DNA of 64,000 bases from Phenylobacterium sp. (GTDB lineage Bacteria; Pseudomonadota; Alphaproteobacteria; Caulobacterales; Caulobacteraceae). The stretch is from assembly GCF_004297125.1 (NCBI RefSeq), contig NZ_SCVD01000012.1, positions 62,001-126,000 of the forward strand, given 5' to 3'. Below, in pieces: positions 41,313 to 50,740 of this stretch (the first letter of the stretch is position 1; each line of letters opens with the position of its first letter). Below the pieces are notes generated by a model. It ran no database searches. It saw nothing but the letters and a program-made list of their open reading frames with translations, and was not told the DNA's origin. Made by a program: the position numbers and the translations under genes.

Positions 41313-42173
41313 ATGCTTATCCCCTGCGCCGTCTGTGGCGGCAAACCAGACCCGTACCGTCACGACTGGCTGTTCCGCTGTCCCGACTGCGGCGTGCTCT
41401 CATCGGATCTCCCGGTGGCTATTCCGGACCTGCCGAGCGACGGCCCCCTGGACGAAGGCGCGCGGGCGGCGGGCCTCGACGCCCTGAGGCGGCGCAACAA
41501 CGCCCTGATCCTGCAATCCCTCGCCGATCCCGCGGCAAAGAAGGGCCTGCGGTTGTTGGACGTGGGTTGCGGTCCGGGCTTCTTGCTGGACCAGGCGGCC
41601 GACTTCGGCTTTGCCGCGGAAGGCATCGAGCCGGACGCGAACGTGCTGGCCACGGGACAACAGCGCGGCCTCGCCATTCGCGGCGGCCTCTTTCCGGATG
41701 CCCTCTCCCCCGAAGAGCACTTCGACGCCATCGTCTTCAACGACGTGCTGGAACACATTCCCGACGTCGAGGCCGCGCTGGTCGCCGCCTTCCGGCACCT
41801 CCAACCCGGCGGGGTCCTATGCCTCAACTGCCCGGACAAGCGGGGGCTGTTCTTCCGCGTCGCGGCCGCCCTGGATCGGATCGGGGTTTCCGGCCCCTAC
41901 GACCGGCTCTGGCAGAAGGGCCTGCCCTCTCCCCATGTCTGGTACTTCACGCCCGCCTTGCTCCGGCGGGCGGCCGAACGTGCGGGCTTCGAGGCGTCTG
42001 GCGACCTTCGCCTCGCGACCGTCGATCTGAAGGGCCTGTGGCCGCGCATCCGGATGGTGCGGGAGACATCCCTGCCGATGGCCGCGGCGGCGTGGATTTT
42101 CACCTGGATCACCTGGCCGCTGGCGCGCCTGCTGCCCAGCGACGCGACGGCGTGCTTTTTCAGGAAGCCATAG
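41313..42173 (+). CDS. class I SAM-dependent methyltransferase with zinc-finger-like N terminus
   Basis: ATG 41313 gives 286 residues. The N terminus has two CxxC pairs, CAVCGG and CPDCGVLS, as in a zinc ribbon. The Rossmann core has LRLLDVGCGPGFLLDQAADF (SAM-binding motif I), FDAIVFNDVLEHIPDVEAAL and LQPGGVLCLNCP (motif III-V type). Such methyltransferases often act on small polyketide, sugar or lipid intermediates; the substrate is unknown. It has no linked operon partner and is followed by a 61-nt gap to the convergent solute-binding gene. Confidence 0.9.
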   Translation: MLIPCAVCGGKPDPYRHDWLFRCPDCGVLSSDLPVAIPDLPSDGPLDEGARAAGLDALRRRNNALILQSLADPAAKKGLRLLDVGCGPGFLLDQAADFGFAAEGIEPDANVLATGQQRGLAIRGGLFPDALSPEEHFDAIVFNDVLEHIPDVEAALVAAFRHLQPGGVLCLNCPDKRGLFFRVAAALDRIGVSGPYDRLWQKGLPSPHVWYFTPALLRRAAERAGFEASGDLRLATVDLKGLWPRIRMVRETSLPMAAAAWIFTWITWPLARLLPSDATACFFRKP

Positions 42174-42234
42174 GGCGCGTCGTGTTTGGCTGCGTGACGG
42201 CGAAGTCCGTCTCGGGCGGGCCGGGCGCGCGCGG

Positions 42235-43281
42235 TCAGCGAGCTTCCGGCGAAAGTCCCGCGCGCCACTGCGCCAGCAGCCGTGCGCGCCGCGCCTGGTC
42301 CAGATTCGCCAGCAGGGCCGGCCCCACGCGGATCGGCCGCCCGCCCGCGGGCTGAGGCCCGGTCGGGGCCGCCAGGATCGGCGTCAGGCGCCCTTCGCGC
42401 AGCTTCTCCTGGCCCTCTTCGGACAGAAGGTAGTCCAGGAACAGGCGCGCGGCGTTCGGATGCGGCGCAGAACGCGTGATGAAGGCGATCCGCGAGATCG
42501 TGAAGTGGTAGTCGCTTGGGGTGACGTATCCGATCTCCGGATCGCGGCTGGCCCATGCGGCGGCGTACGAGCTGTTCATATTGTAGGCGAGCAGGTGCTG
42601 GCCTGAAGACACTCGTCCGAGGATCGCGCCGCCCGGCACGTAGAGCCCCGGGCGGGTGCGGCCGATTTCACCCATCAGGGTCCAGGCATCGGGATAAACC
42701 TGGATGTCGGCGGACATGTACATGAAGCCCACGCCGCTCGCGGCCGGGTCGTACATGGCGATCTTGCCCCGCCAGCGTTCGGGGTTCTCCCGGATGGCGC
42801 GCAGCAGGTCGGCATGGCTCTTAGGCGCTTCCGCCGGCGACAGCAGGCGGCGGTTGTAGGCGAACCCGATCGGCTCGGCGGTGATCCCAAAGCCCGCATC
42901 GCGCCAGACCGCCCAGCGCGGCAGCCGCGCGGCGCCCGGGCTCCGGTAGGCCTGGGCATAGCCGTCGTTGACGAGCTTGACCTGAATGTCCATCGAGGAG
43001 CTCCAGGCTAGGTCCGCGACCGGCCGGCCCGTGGCCGCTTCGGAGACGATCGCGTCCTGGATGGCGGTGGCGGTGAGCTCGCGGTAACGCACCTTCACCC
43101 GCGGGAATCGCCGCTCGAAACCCGCCACCACCGGGCCGGCCACGTCGGTGTTGCCGTAGACGACGACCTCGCCCTCGTGGAGCGCGCGGCGGACCACGCC
43201 CGAAGCCGTGCCCTGGTCCGGGGCGGCCGGCTGGCAGGCCGCCAGGCCCACCAGCGCGAGCATCGCCGCCAGCCGCGCCAT
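42235..43281 (-). CDS. extracellular solute-binding lipoprotein
   Basis: ATG 43281 gives 348 residues with a lipobox LVGLAAC at residues 11-17. The fold of an ABC-type class II binding protein is visible: VVVYGNTDVAGPVVAGFERR, VKVRYRELTATAIQDAIVSE and a C-terminal NAARLFLDYLLSEEGQEKLR. Family members bind iron, 2-aminoethylphosphonate or polyamines. No permease or ATPase is present nearby. It is divergent from the two-component system at 43368, with 86 nt between starts, so it could be a periplasmic sensor partner. Confidence 0.88.
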   Translation of the reverse strand: MARLAAMLALVGLAACQPAAPDQGTASGVVRRALHEGEVVVYGNTDVAGPVVAGFERRFPRVKVRYRELTATAIQDAIVSEAATGRPVADLAWSSSMDIQVKLVNDGYAQAYRSPGAARLPRWAVWRDAGFGITAEPIGFAYNRRLLSPAEAPKSHADLLRAIRENPERWRGKIAMYDPAASGVGFMYMSADIQVYPDAWTLMGEIGRTRPGLYVPGGAILGRVSSGQHLLAYNMNSSYAAAWASRDPEIGYVTPSDYHFTISRIAFITRSAPHPNAARLFLDYLLSEEGQEKLREGRLTPILAAPTGPQPAGGRPIRVGPALLANLDQARRARLLAQWRAGLSPEAR

Positions 43282-43367
43282 GGCCGTCTTGACGCCCGGG
43301 AACGACTGGCGTCGGATAGCGCTGCCCTCCCCGAAAACACTGACCACGCGGCCCCGCAACCTCGACC

Positions 43368-44030
43368 ATGAAGATACTTGTTGTCGAGGACGATGTGCTG
43401 CTCACCCGTTCGCTCTCCGCGACGCTCAAGGCGGCTGGGCACGAGCCCCACTGCGTCGCCACCGGCGAAGCCGCCCTGAAGTCCGCCGGCGGCCAGGCTT
43501 TCGATGCCGTCATCCTCGACATCGGCCTGCCCGATATCGACGGTTTCGACGTTCTGGCGCTGCTCCGGCGCGAGGGATCGTCGCTCCCCGTGGTCATGCT
43601 GACGGCCCGCGACGCCGTCCGCGACCGCATCGCCGGCCTCGACATGGGCGCCGACGACTACGTGCTTAAGCCCTTCGATCCCGAGGAACTGGTGGCCCGT
43701 GTCCGGGCGGTCGCGCGCCGTCGAGCGGGGGCGGCCTCAGAGATCCTCGCGGTGGGCGCCCTCGTCTGCGACCTCCATGGCGGGACGGCCCGCGTGGGCG
43801 CGCGCGTGCTCGACCTGCGCCCGCGCGAGTGGGCCGCGTTGAAGGTGCTGGCCAGCCGTCCGGGGCGAACTGTCCAGCGCGACCTGCTGATGGCCGAGAT
43901 GTTCCCCGGCGACCAGGCCGTGGCGCCGAACGTCCTCGACGTGCATGTCGGACGGCTACGCCGCAAGCTGCAGCCGGACGGGCCGCAGCTACGCACCCTG
44001 AAGGGGCACGGCTACAGGCTGGACCCGTGA
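43368..44030 (+). CDS. OmpR-family response regulator
   Basis: The 220-residue protein has a receiver (acidic pair in ILVVEDDVLLT, acceptor Asp in VILDIGLPDIDGF, Thr in VVMLTARDAV, Lys in DDYVLKPFDPEE) and an OmpR-type winged helix at residues 125-218 (LDLRPREWAALKVLASRPGR and NVLDVHVGRLRRKL). Phosphorylation by the downstream kinase would activate DNA binding. Its TGA overlaps the GTG of the kinase by 4 nt. The layout resembles TctD. Confidence 0.94.
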   Translation: MKILVVEDDVLLTRSLSATLKAAGHEPHCVATGEAALKSAGGQAFDAVILDIGLPDIDGFDVLALLRREGSSLPVVMLTARDAVRDRIAGLDMGADDYVLKPFDPEELVARVRAVARRRAGAASEILAVGALVCDLHGGTARVGARVLDLRPREWAALKVLASRPGRTVQRDLLMAEMFPGDQAVAPNVLDVHVGRLRRKLQPDGPQLRTLKGHGYRLDP

Positions 44031-45394
44031 AGCGGCCGCCCCCGAGCCTGGCGTTCCGCCTGCTGCTCGCCCAGATCCTGCCCCTGGCGCTGCTCGCCGC
44101 CGCCCTCGCCGCGGGCGGCGCGGCCGTCGCTCATCGGGTCGTCGAGCGCACCTCGGACCGCCTGCTGGCCGGCTCGGTCTCGGCCATCGCCGAGCAGGTC
44201 GGCGCCGAGGGCGGGCGCGCCACCGTCGCCTTGTCGCCCTGGGCCCTGGGCCTCCTGGACGGCCCGGAGCGGGACGCTGTCTTCTATAGCGTGCGTCAGG
44301 GCGCGCGCCTGGTGACGGGCTATCCGGAGCTGACCGCGGGCGTTCCGCCGCCGGCGGACGAGACCACCTTCGGCGACGGCCGGGTCCGCGGGATGCCGGT
44401 GCGGGTGGCGGCGACCCGCGTGCTCGTGCCCGGCGTCGCCGAGCCGGTCGTCGTGACGGTGGCCCAGACCCTGGACTCGCGACAGGCCAACGTCCGGGAA
44501 CTGCTCCTGGGTCTCATCGCCCTGCCCGTCGTCCTGGTCCTGGGGGCGGCGCTGCTGATCTGGCCGGCCACCGTTTGGGCCCTGCGCCCGCTTCGCCGCC
44601 TGGTGGCCCGGCTCACCGACCAGTCCAGCCGACCCCGCGCGAGTTACGCCCCGGCCGACATGAGCGGCCTGCCCATCGAACTCCAGCCCCTCGTGCGCGC
44701 CTACGACAGCCTGCTCGCCAGCCTGGACAGCACGGCGACGGCGCTCCAACGCTTCGCCGCCGACGCCTCGCACCAGCTCCGCACACCGCTCTCGGTGATC
44801 ACCGCCAATCTCGCGCTGTTGGGCGGCTCGCGGCTTCCGCGCGGCGACGCCTTGGCCCTGATCCGCGATTCGCGCGACGCCTCCGCCCGGCTCCACCTCG
44901 TGCTGCGACAGCTCCTGGCGCTGGCCCGGGCCGAGGCCGCGGTCGCCTCGGGCAGCGCCGAACTGGGCGGCGTGGTGCGCCAGGTGTTGTTCGACGCCCA
45001 GCGCGCCCACCCCTCCGCGATCCTGCGCGCCCGCCTGCCGGAAGCGCCCGTGGAGGCGAAGGGCGACCCCGTCCTCCTGCAGGAACTGCTCCGGAATCTG
45101 GTTTCCAATGCGGTGGCCTATGGCGGGGGGACCGTCTTCGTCGCCCTCAAGGCGGGCGGCGACGCCGGCCACCAGGTCACCGTCTGGGACCACGGGCCCG
45201 GCCTCAGCGACCGCGATCTGGAGCGCCTTTCCGAACGCTTCTACCGCGGCGACCGGGCCACGGGCACGGCGGGCGCCGGGCTGGGCATCGCCATCGTCCG
45301 AACCATCGCCGAGGCCTTCTCCATCGGTCTTGAGATCGGCAACCGCCAGAGAGCGGCTGGCCTGGTCGTCCGTCTGCGGTTGCGACCCGCCTAG
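44027..45394 (+). CDS. TctE-like sensor histidine kinase
   Basis: GTG 44027 gives 455 residues. Two membrane helices (LLLAQILPLALLAAALAAGG and LIALPVVLVLGAALLIWPAT) enclose a periplasmic sensor domain of about 130 residues. The kinase core has DASHQLRTPLSVITANLALL (H-box), ELLRNLVSNAVAYGG (N-box), VWDHGPGLSDRDL (G1) and GAGLGIAIVRTIAE (G2). With the divergent solute-binding lipoprotein the set resembles TctC/TctD/TctE, but transporter genes are missing. Confidence 0.92.
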   Translation: MKRPPPSLAFRLLLAQILPLALLAAALAAGGAAVAHRVVERTSDRLLAGSVSAIAEQVGAEGGRATVALSPWALGLLDGPERDAVFYSVRQGARLVTGYPELTAGVPPPADETTFGDGRVRGMPVRVAATRVLVPGVAEPVVVTVAQTLDSRQANVRELLLGLIALPVVLVLGAALLIWPATVWALRPLRRLVARLTDQSSRPRASYAPADMSGLPIELQPLVRAYDSLLASLDSTATALQRFAADASHQLRTPLSVITANLALLGGSRLPRGDALALIRDSRDASARLHLVLRQLLALARAEAAVASGSAELGGVVRQVLFDAQRAHPSAILRARLPEAPVEAKGDPVLLQELLRNLVSNAVAYGGGTVFVALKAGGDAGHQVTVWDHGPGLSDRDLERLSERFYRGDRATGTAGAGLGIAIVRTIAEAFSIGLEIGNRQRAAGLVVRLRLRPA

Positions 45395-45643
45395 ATATGT
45401 GGCGCCCACACCACAGGATCTAGGCAATCGGCCGCGCCGCGGCGGTTCGACCGCCAGCGGCTTTTCGACACCAAACTGTCAGCAACCTGTCACGGCGTGT
45501 GCGGCGCGCACCCGCACCCACAACTCACACGATAGCCAAGGGGGTCCAGAGGCATTTTCTTGCTCTTCTGTCGCAGATTGCTGGAACATCATGCCGATCT
45601 GGGAAGCTTTGACACACGGGCTCGCCTCATTCTTACCTGTCGG
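45395..45643. other. 249-nt leader region upstream of the riboswitch
   Basis: No gene is supported here; short frames are shadows. The promoter of the TonB-dependent receptor operon must lie in this region. The AT-richer stretch around 45550-45600 is the best candidate area, but no hexamer pair is clear. Confidence 0.4.
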
Positions 45644-45826
45644 CGCTCTCGCGGGAGAGATCGGGGTCGACCCGACGCCGAAGGCGCAACCGCCCCGGAA
45701 ACGCTCAGGCAAACGGACCGCAGAGCAAGGACTGACGCTGGAAAGCAGGCCGGGGGAACCGGCCTCGCCGACGGAGCAAGACGCCGACGGGCGCTCGAAT
45801 CTCTCAGGCTCGTGGACAGCGGGGGC
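45644..45826 (+). ncRNA. tandem glycine riboswitch
   Basis: Two glycine-aptamer copies lie in tandem. The first has gccgaaggcgcaac (45677-45690) and gctcaggcaaacggac (45703-45718). The second has gccgacggagcaag (45767-45780) and ctctcaggct with gtggacagcggggg (45801-45825). These are the conserved blocks of the glycine riboswitch core. Glycine riboswitches usually turn on gcvT or an Na+/alanine symporter; here the downstream gene is a TonB-dependent receptor whose ATG is 141 nt past the second aptamer. How the switch acts (transcription or translation) cannot be read with certainty. Confidence 0.9.
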
Positions 45827-45966
45827 AGGACGGCCGGAGGGCGACGTAATCCAGGCGCGGCTATGAGCCGAGCTTGGGAGGGCGCCGTCCGCCTGGGAAG
45901 CGACATCAGATCGCGAACAGGGAGGAAGCAACTGTCGTTCACGACCACGAGAATCGGGGATTTCGT

Positions 45967-48672
45967 ATGGCCACTTTCAACCGCAACCGCACTCGCCTGC
46001 TGATGGGCTGCAGTCTGGCGCCCGCCCTGCTGGCGGCGTGCTACGCCACCGCCGCCGCCGCGCAGTCGGGCGGCGCCGAGGCCGAGGTCGAGGCCGTCGT
46101 CGTCACGGCCTCGCGGATCGACCGCGCCGGCTTCGAGGCGCCGACCCCGACCGTCCACATCACCGCCGAGGACCTGAGCGTCGGCGCGCGGCCGAACGTG
46201 GCCGCCGCGCTCAACGACATGCCGCAGTTCCGCGCCACCACCTCGCCCCAGACCACCGGCACCAACACCGGCGCCGGCAACGCCCCCCTCGACCTGCGTG
46301 GCCTGGGCATCAGCCGCACCTTGGTGCTGGTCGACGGTCGCCGGCTGGTGGGCGACAACGACCTCAACGCCGTGCCCACCGTCCTCATCAAGGGGGTCGA
46401 CGTGGTGACTGGCGGCGCGTCGGCCGCCTGGGGTTCGGGCGCCGTGGCCGGTGTCGCCAACATCACCATGGACCGCGAGTTCACCGGGGTTAAGCTCGGC
46501 GCGCAGTACGGCCTGTCATCGCGTAGCGACGGCGAGGAGTTCCGCTTCGAGGGCGCCTACGGCGAGACCTTCTCCGACGGTCGCGGCCACATCGTCGTCG
46601 GCGGCGAGTTCCTCGACAACGAGGGTATCGTCCCGAAGGTCTCGCGCAAGAACATCGGCCGCTGGGCCCAGGTCTCCAACGGCGCCGGGGCCTTCATCAA
46701 TGTGGGCGACGTCGGCTTCTCGGATGCGGCCTACGGCGGCCTGATCATGTCGGGCGTGCTCAAGGGCAAGGCCTTCAACCCCGATGGCTCGCTGCGGGAT
46801 TTCAACTACGGCAAGGTCGTCGGCACCTCGATGATCGGCGGCGAAGGTCCGTCCAACGACGACCTCAGCCCGCTGGTGACCCCGCAGCGGCGCTACAGTG
46901 GCATGATCGGCATCACCTATGACGTGAACGACAAGCTGAAGATCACCGCCGACCTGCGGCACTCGCGGATGTGGAACGACTACATCTGGTTCGGCGACCA
47001 CAACCGCGGCAATCTGACCATCAAGAGCGACAACGCCTTCCTCCCCGCCGCCGTGCGGACGGCGATGGCGGCCGCCGGCCAGACCACCTTCACCATGGGG
47101 CGGTTCAACTCCGACCTGTCCTATTCGCGGATCGACTTCGAGCGGGTGAACACCCAGGCCACCCTCGCCCTGGATGGCGAGTTCGGCGAGAGCTGGCGCT
47201 GGAGCGGCTACTACAGCTACGGCGAGTTCGAGAACAATATCGACACCCCCGGGTTCCTGCTGCGAACCGAGTACGCCCAGGCGGTGGACTCGGTGATCAG
47301 CCCGACCACTGGTCAGGCGGTCTGCCGGGTGGCGCTGACCAACCCCTCGACGAACTGCGTGCCCATCAACCTGTTTGGACTGGGCGCGCCCTCGCAGCAG
47401 GCGATCGACTACGTGACCGGCACGCCGTCGCAGCGCGCCACCACCTCGCTGAGCGTGGGCGGCTTCAGCCTGCGCGGCGAACCGTTCAGCCTGCCGGCCG
47501 GCCAGGTCTCCATCGCGGTCGGGGCCGAGGCGCGGCGCGAGAAGGTCAACCAGACCGTCGGCGCGCTGGACCTGGCCAAGGCTTTCCAGACCTTCAGCTT
47601 CTCACCGATGTCCGGCGACTTCACGGTCAAGGAGGCTTTCGGCGAGGTGCTGGCGCCGATCGTCAGCGACGTTCCGGTGTTCAAGAAGCTCGAGCTCAAC
47701 GCCGCCGCGCGGATCTCGGACTACAACACCACCGGTTCGATCTGGTCCTGGAAGGTCGGGGCGACGAACGAGTTCTTTGACGGCTTCCGCGGACGGGTCA
47801 CCTACTCGCGCGACATTCGCTCGGCCAACCTGTCCGAACTCTTCACCACCACGACGACCGGCTACAACAACATCAACGACCCGGTGAAGGGCCAGACCGT
47901 CTATGTGCTGAACAACGGCGGCGGCAACCCGAACCTGATCCCCGAGACGGCCAAGACGCTGACCGTCGGGATCACCTACGCGCCGCCGGCGATCCCCGGC
48001 CTGAACATGTCGGTCGACTATTTCCACATCAAGATCGACGACGTGATCACCACGATCGCGCCGCAGGACATCGTCACCCGGTGCTTCAACGGCAACACCG
48101 ACCTCTGCAGCCGGGTCGAACGCGATGCGGGCGGGAATATCGTGCGCACCCGGTCCACCTTCGTGAACCTCGCCCGCTACGAGACGGACGGCGTCGACGC
48201 GGAGGTGTCATACGCCGCGCCCCTGGACACCTTCTTCGACGGCGCGCCGGGCCGCGTCCAGTTCCGCCTCGTCGGGACCTGGGTGAACAGCCTGACCACC
48301 GACGATGGCGTGAGCGAGATCGAATACGTCGGCTCGCAGGGCTACTCGTTCGGCCTGGGCGTGCCCGAGCTGCGGGTGGTCGGAAGCGCCGCGTGGCAAG
48401 GGGACATCTTCGGGGCCAACCTGCGCGCCCGCTACATCTCCGCGGGCGACTACAACAAGACCATCAAGATCGTGAACAACCACATCGGGGCCTACACCTA
48501 CTTCGACCTCGGGGTGACGGCGCGCCTGCCCCAGTTCGCGGACCGCGACGTCCAAGTCTACGGCAACATCACCAACCTGTTCGACAAGGATCCGCCTCCC
48601 GGGTCGCTCTACTCGCCCTACTACGATGTGATCGGTCGCTACTTCACCGTCGGGGCGCGGCTCGCGTTCTGA
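45967..48672 (+). CDS. TonB-dependent receptor
   Basis: ATG 45967 (GGGGA upstream) gives 901 residues. A signal peptide ends at AAAAQS, and the plug domain follows with EAVVVTASRIDRAGFEAPTP and LDLRGLGISRTLVLVDGRRL (typical TBDR motif), then VKGVDVVTGGASAAWGSGAV. A long barrel with repeated aromatic strand ends and a final YFTVGARLAF complete it. It is an outer-membrane importer driven by TonB. It sits under a glycine riboswitch and precedes an S9 peptidase and an amidohydrolase; a glycine-containing peptide substrate is a reasonable inference. Confidence 0.95.
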   Translation: MATFNRNRTRLLMGCSLAPALLAACYATAAAAQSGGAEAEVEAVVVTASRIDRAGFEAPTPTVHITAEDLSVGARPNVAAALNDMPQFRATTSPQTTGTNTGAGNAPLDLRGLGISRTLVLVDGRRLVGDNDLNAVPTVLIKGVDVVTGGASAAWGSGAVAGVANITMDREFTGVKLGAQYGLSSRSDGEEFRFEGAYGETFSDGRGHIVVGGEFLDNEGIVPKVSRKNIGRWAQVSNGAGAFINVGDVGFSDAAYGGLIMSGVLKGKAFNPDGSLRDFNYGKVVGTSMIGGEGPSNDDLSPLVTPQRRYSGMIGITYDVNDKLKITADLRHSRMWNDYIWFGDHNRGNLTIKSDNAFLPAAVRTAMAAAGQTTFTMGRFNSDLSYSRIDFERVNTQATLALDGEFGESWRWSGYYSYGEFENNIDTPGFLLRTEYAQAVDSVISPTTGQAVCRVALTNPSTNCVPINLFGLGAPSQQAIDYVTGTPSQRATTSLSVGGFSLRGEPFSLPAGQVSIAVGAEARREKVNQTVGALDLAKAFQTFSFSPMSGDFTVKEAFGEVLAPIVSDVPVFKKLELNAAARISDYNTTGSIWSWKVGATNEFFDGFRGRVTYSRDIRSANLSELFTTTTTGYNNINDPVKGQTVYVLNNGGGNPNLIPETAKTLTVGITYAPPAIPGLNMSVDYFHIKIDDVITTIAPQDIVTRCFNGNTDLCSRVERDAGGNIVRTRSTFVNLARYETDGVDAEVSYAAPLDTFFDGAPGRVQFRLVGTWVNSLTTDDGVSEIEYVGSQGYSFGLGVPELRVVGSAAWQGDIFGANLRARYISAGDYNKTIKIVNNHIGAYTYFDLGVTARLPQFADRDVQVYGNITNLFDKDPPPGSLYSPYYDVIGRYFTVGARLAF

Positions 48673-48734
48673 GCCTGCCCGAGGCCGCCGGCCCCTCGGG
48701 GTCGGCGGCGTTCTCCCGCTTCCAGAGGCCTCCC

Positions 48735-50684
48735 ATGTTCACCCGCATTTCCCTGGCCATCGGCCTGGGGCTCAGCCTGGTTGCGTCCGCCGGCTCGGCC
48801 GACGTACCGCCCCCGCCCGCGATCGTCCTCGACGGCGCTCCCACCGTGCCGGATGCGCTGGCCGCCGACACCCAGCCCTACATGCAGTCGCGCCGCGCCG
48901 CCTTCCTCGGCTGGAGCGCCCGCGACCGCTCGATGCTGGTCAAGACCCGGTTTGGGACCACAGAACAGCTCCACGTGGTGGCCAAACCGGACGGCGTCCG
49001 CCGCCAGATCAGCTTCGAGGCGGAGCCGATCCTCACCGGTGCGCTCTCGCCAAAGGGTGACATCCTGGTGGTGCAGAAGGACAGCGGCGGCGACGAGTTC
49101 TTCCAGCTCTACACCCTGAAGGACGGCCGCCTCACGCGCCTCACCGACGGCAAGAGCCGCAACTGGTTCGGCGCCTGGAGCCCTGACGGGCGGCTGATCG
49201 GCTATTCGTCGACGCGCCGCAACGGCGCGGACGCCGACCTCTATGTCTCCGATCCGAGCCGGCCCGGCAGCGAGCGCATGGTGGCCCAGGTCACCGGTGG
49301 CGGCTGGAGCATCTCCGACTTCTCGGCCGACGGCCGCACCGCGCTCGTGATCAATCGCCAGTCGATCAACCGCTCGCCCGTTTACGAGCTCGATGTCGCC
49401 AGCGGGGCGCTGAAGCCGATCACCGATCCGGCCCGCGAGGTCGCCTACGCCGGCGCGCGCTACGCCCCTGACGGCGCGATCTGGGTGACCTCGGACAAGG
49501 ATTCCGACTTCCTGCGCCTGGGCCGGCTGAACCGCGCTACCGGCGCCTTCGCCCCGGCCAGCCGGGAGGCGCGCTGGGACGTCACGGACTTCGCCGTCTC
49601 GCCCGACGGCGCCTTCGTGGCCTACGCCATCAACGAGGCCGGCGTTTCGCGCCTGCGCGTCCTTGACGTGGCGACCGGCGCGGTTCGCAAGGTGGAAGGC
49701 CTGCCCCCTGGCGTGATCCCCTACAGCATCGGCCCTGCCATCGAGATCGCCCCCTGGGGCCAGATCGGCCTCAGCATGTCGTCGGCCCGGGTGCCGGGCG
49801 ACGCCTTCTCGGTGGACGCCAAGACGCTGGCCGTGACCCAGTGGACCCACAGCGAGACCGGCGGCCTCGACCCGCAGGTCAATATCGAGCCCCGCCTGGT
49901 GGAGGTGAAGAGCTTCGACGGCGAGGTGGTCTCGGGCTTCCTCTATGCGCCCGACCCGAAGAAATTCCCCGGCAAGCGGCCGCTGGTGGTGAACATCCAC
50001 GGCGGGCCCGAGGGGCAGACCCGCCCCGATTTCATCGGACCGGAGAACTATCTGGTCAATGAGCTGGGCATCGCAGTCTTCTTCCCGAACGTCCGCGGTT
50101 CGTCCGGCTACGGCAAGCGGTTCGTCAACCTCGACAACGGCCCCGACCGGCGCGAGGACACCGTCAAGGACATCGGCGCGTTCCTCGACGCCCTGGCCAA
50201 GGAGCCCGCCCTCGACCCAGACCGCTTCGCCGTCCAGGGCATGTCGTACGGCGGGTACATGTGCTACGCGACCGCCGTCCACTACAGCGCCCGCCTCAAG
50301 GGGGCCAACTGCGAGGTGGCGATCTCCAATTTCGTCACCTTCCTCGAAAACACGCAGTCGTACCGGCGCGACCTGCGACGGGTGGAGTACGGCGACGAAC
50401 GCGATCCGGCCCAGCGGGCCAAGCTGACCCAGATCTCGCCACTGACCAGCGTCGACAAGATCCGCATCCCCCTGCTGGTGGCCACCGGCGGCAACGACCC
50501 GCGCGTGCCGCCGACCGAGGCCGACCAGATCATCAGCGCAGTGCGGGCCCACGGCGGAACGGCCTGGCACCTGCTGGCCCGTAACGAGGGCCACGGCTTC
50601 CACAAGAAGGAGAACGAGGACTACTACTTCTGGACTGGCCTCCAGTTCTGGCGCCGTACGCTGCTCGGCGAGCCGTCGAAGTAG
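48735..50684 (+). CDS. S9 prolyl-oligopeptidase-family peptidase, secreted
   Basis: ATG 48735 gives 649 residues with a signal peptide (LAIGLGLSLVASAGSADV). A seven-bladed propeller-like N-terminal half contains WSPDGRLIGYSSTRRNG and similar WxPD repeats. The catalytic half has GMSYGGYMCYATA (Ser in GxSxG), GGNDPRVPPTEADQ (Asp) and NEGHGFHKKEN (His). S9 enzymes cleave short peptides, often after proline. It follows the receptor by 62 nt in the same direction, so imported peptides would be degraded in the periplasm. Confidence 0.94.
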   Translation: MFTRISLAIGLGLSLVASAGSADVPPPPAIVLDGAPTVPDALAADTQPYMQSRRAAFLGWSARDRSMLVKTRFGTTEQLHVVAKPDGVRRQISFEAEPILTGALSPKGDILVVQKDSGGDEFFQLYTLKDGRLTRLTDGKSRNWFGAWSPDGRLIGYSSTRRNGADADLYVSDPSRPGSERMVAQVTGGGWSISDFSADGRTALVINRQSINRSPVYELDVASGALKPITDPAREVAYAGARYAPDGAIWVTSDKDSDFLRLGRLNRATGAFAPASREARWDVTDFAVSPDGAFVAYAINEAGVSRLRVLDVATGAVRKVEGLPPGVIPYSIGPAIEIAPWGQIGLSMSSARVPGDAFSVDAKTLAVTQWTHSETGGLDPQVNIEPRLVEVKSFDGEVVSGFLYAPDPKKFPGKRPLVVNIHGGPEGQTRPDFIGPENYLVNELGIAVFFPNVRGSSGYGKRFVNLDNGPDRREDTVKDIGAFLDALAKEPALDPDRFAVQGMSYGGYMCYATAVHYSARLKGANCEVAISNFVTFLENTQSYRRDLRRVEYGDERDPAQRAKLTQISPLTSVDKIRIPLLVATGGNDPRVPPTEADQIISAVRAHGGTAWHLLARNEGHGFHKKENEDYYFWTGLQFWRRTLLGEPSK

Positions 50685-50740
50685 TCCTCCGTCGGCGCGC
50701 GGCGGCTCCTCCTCCCCAGCCGCGCGCCGACCCCACAGCA

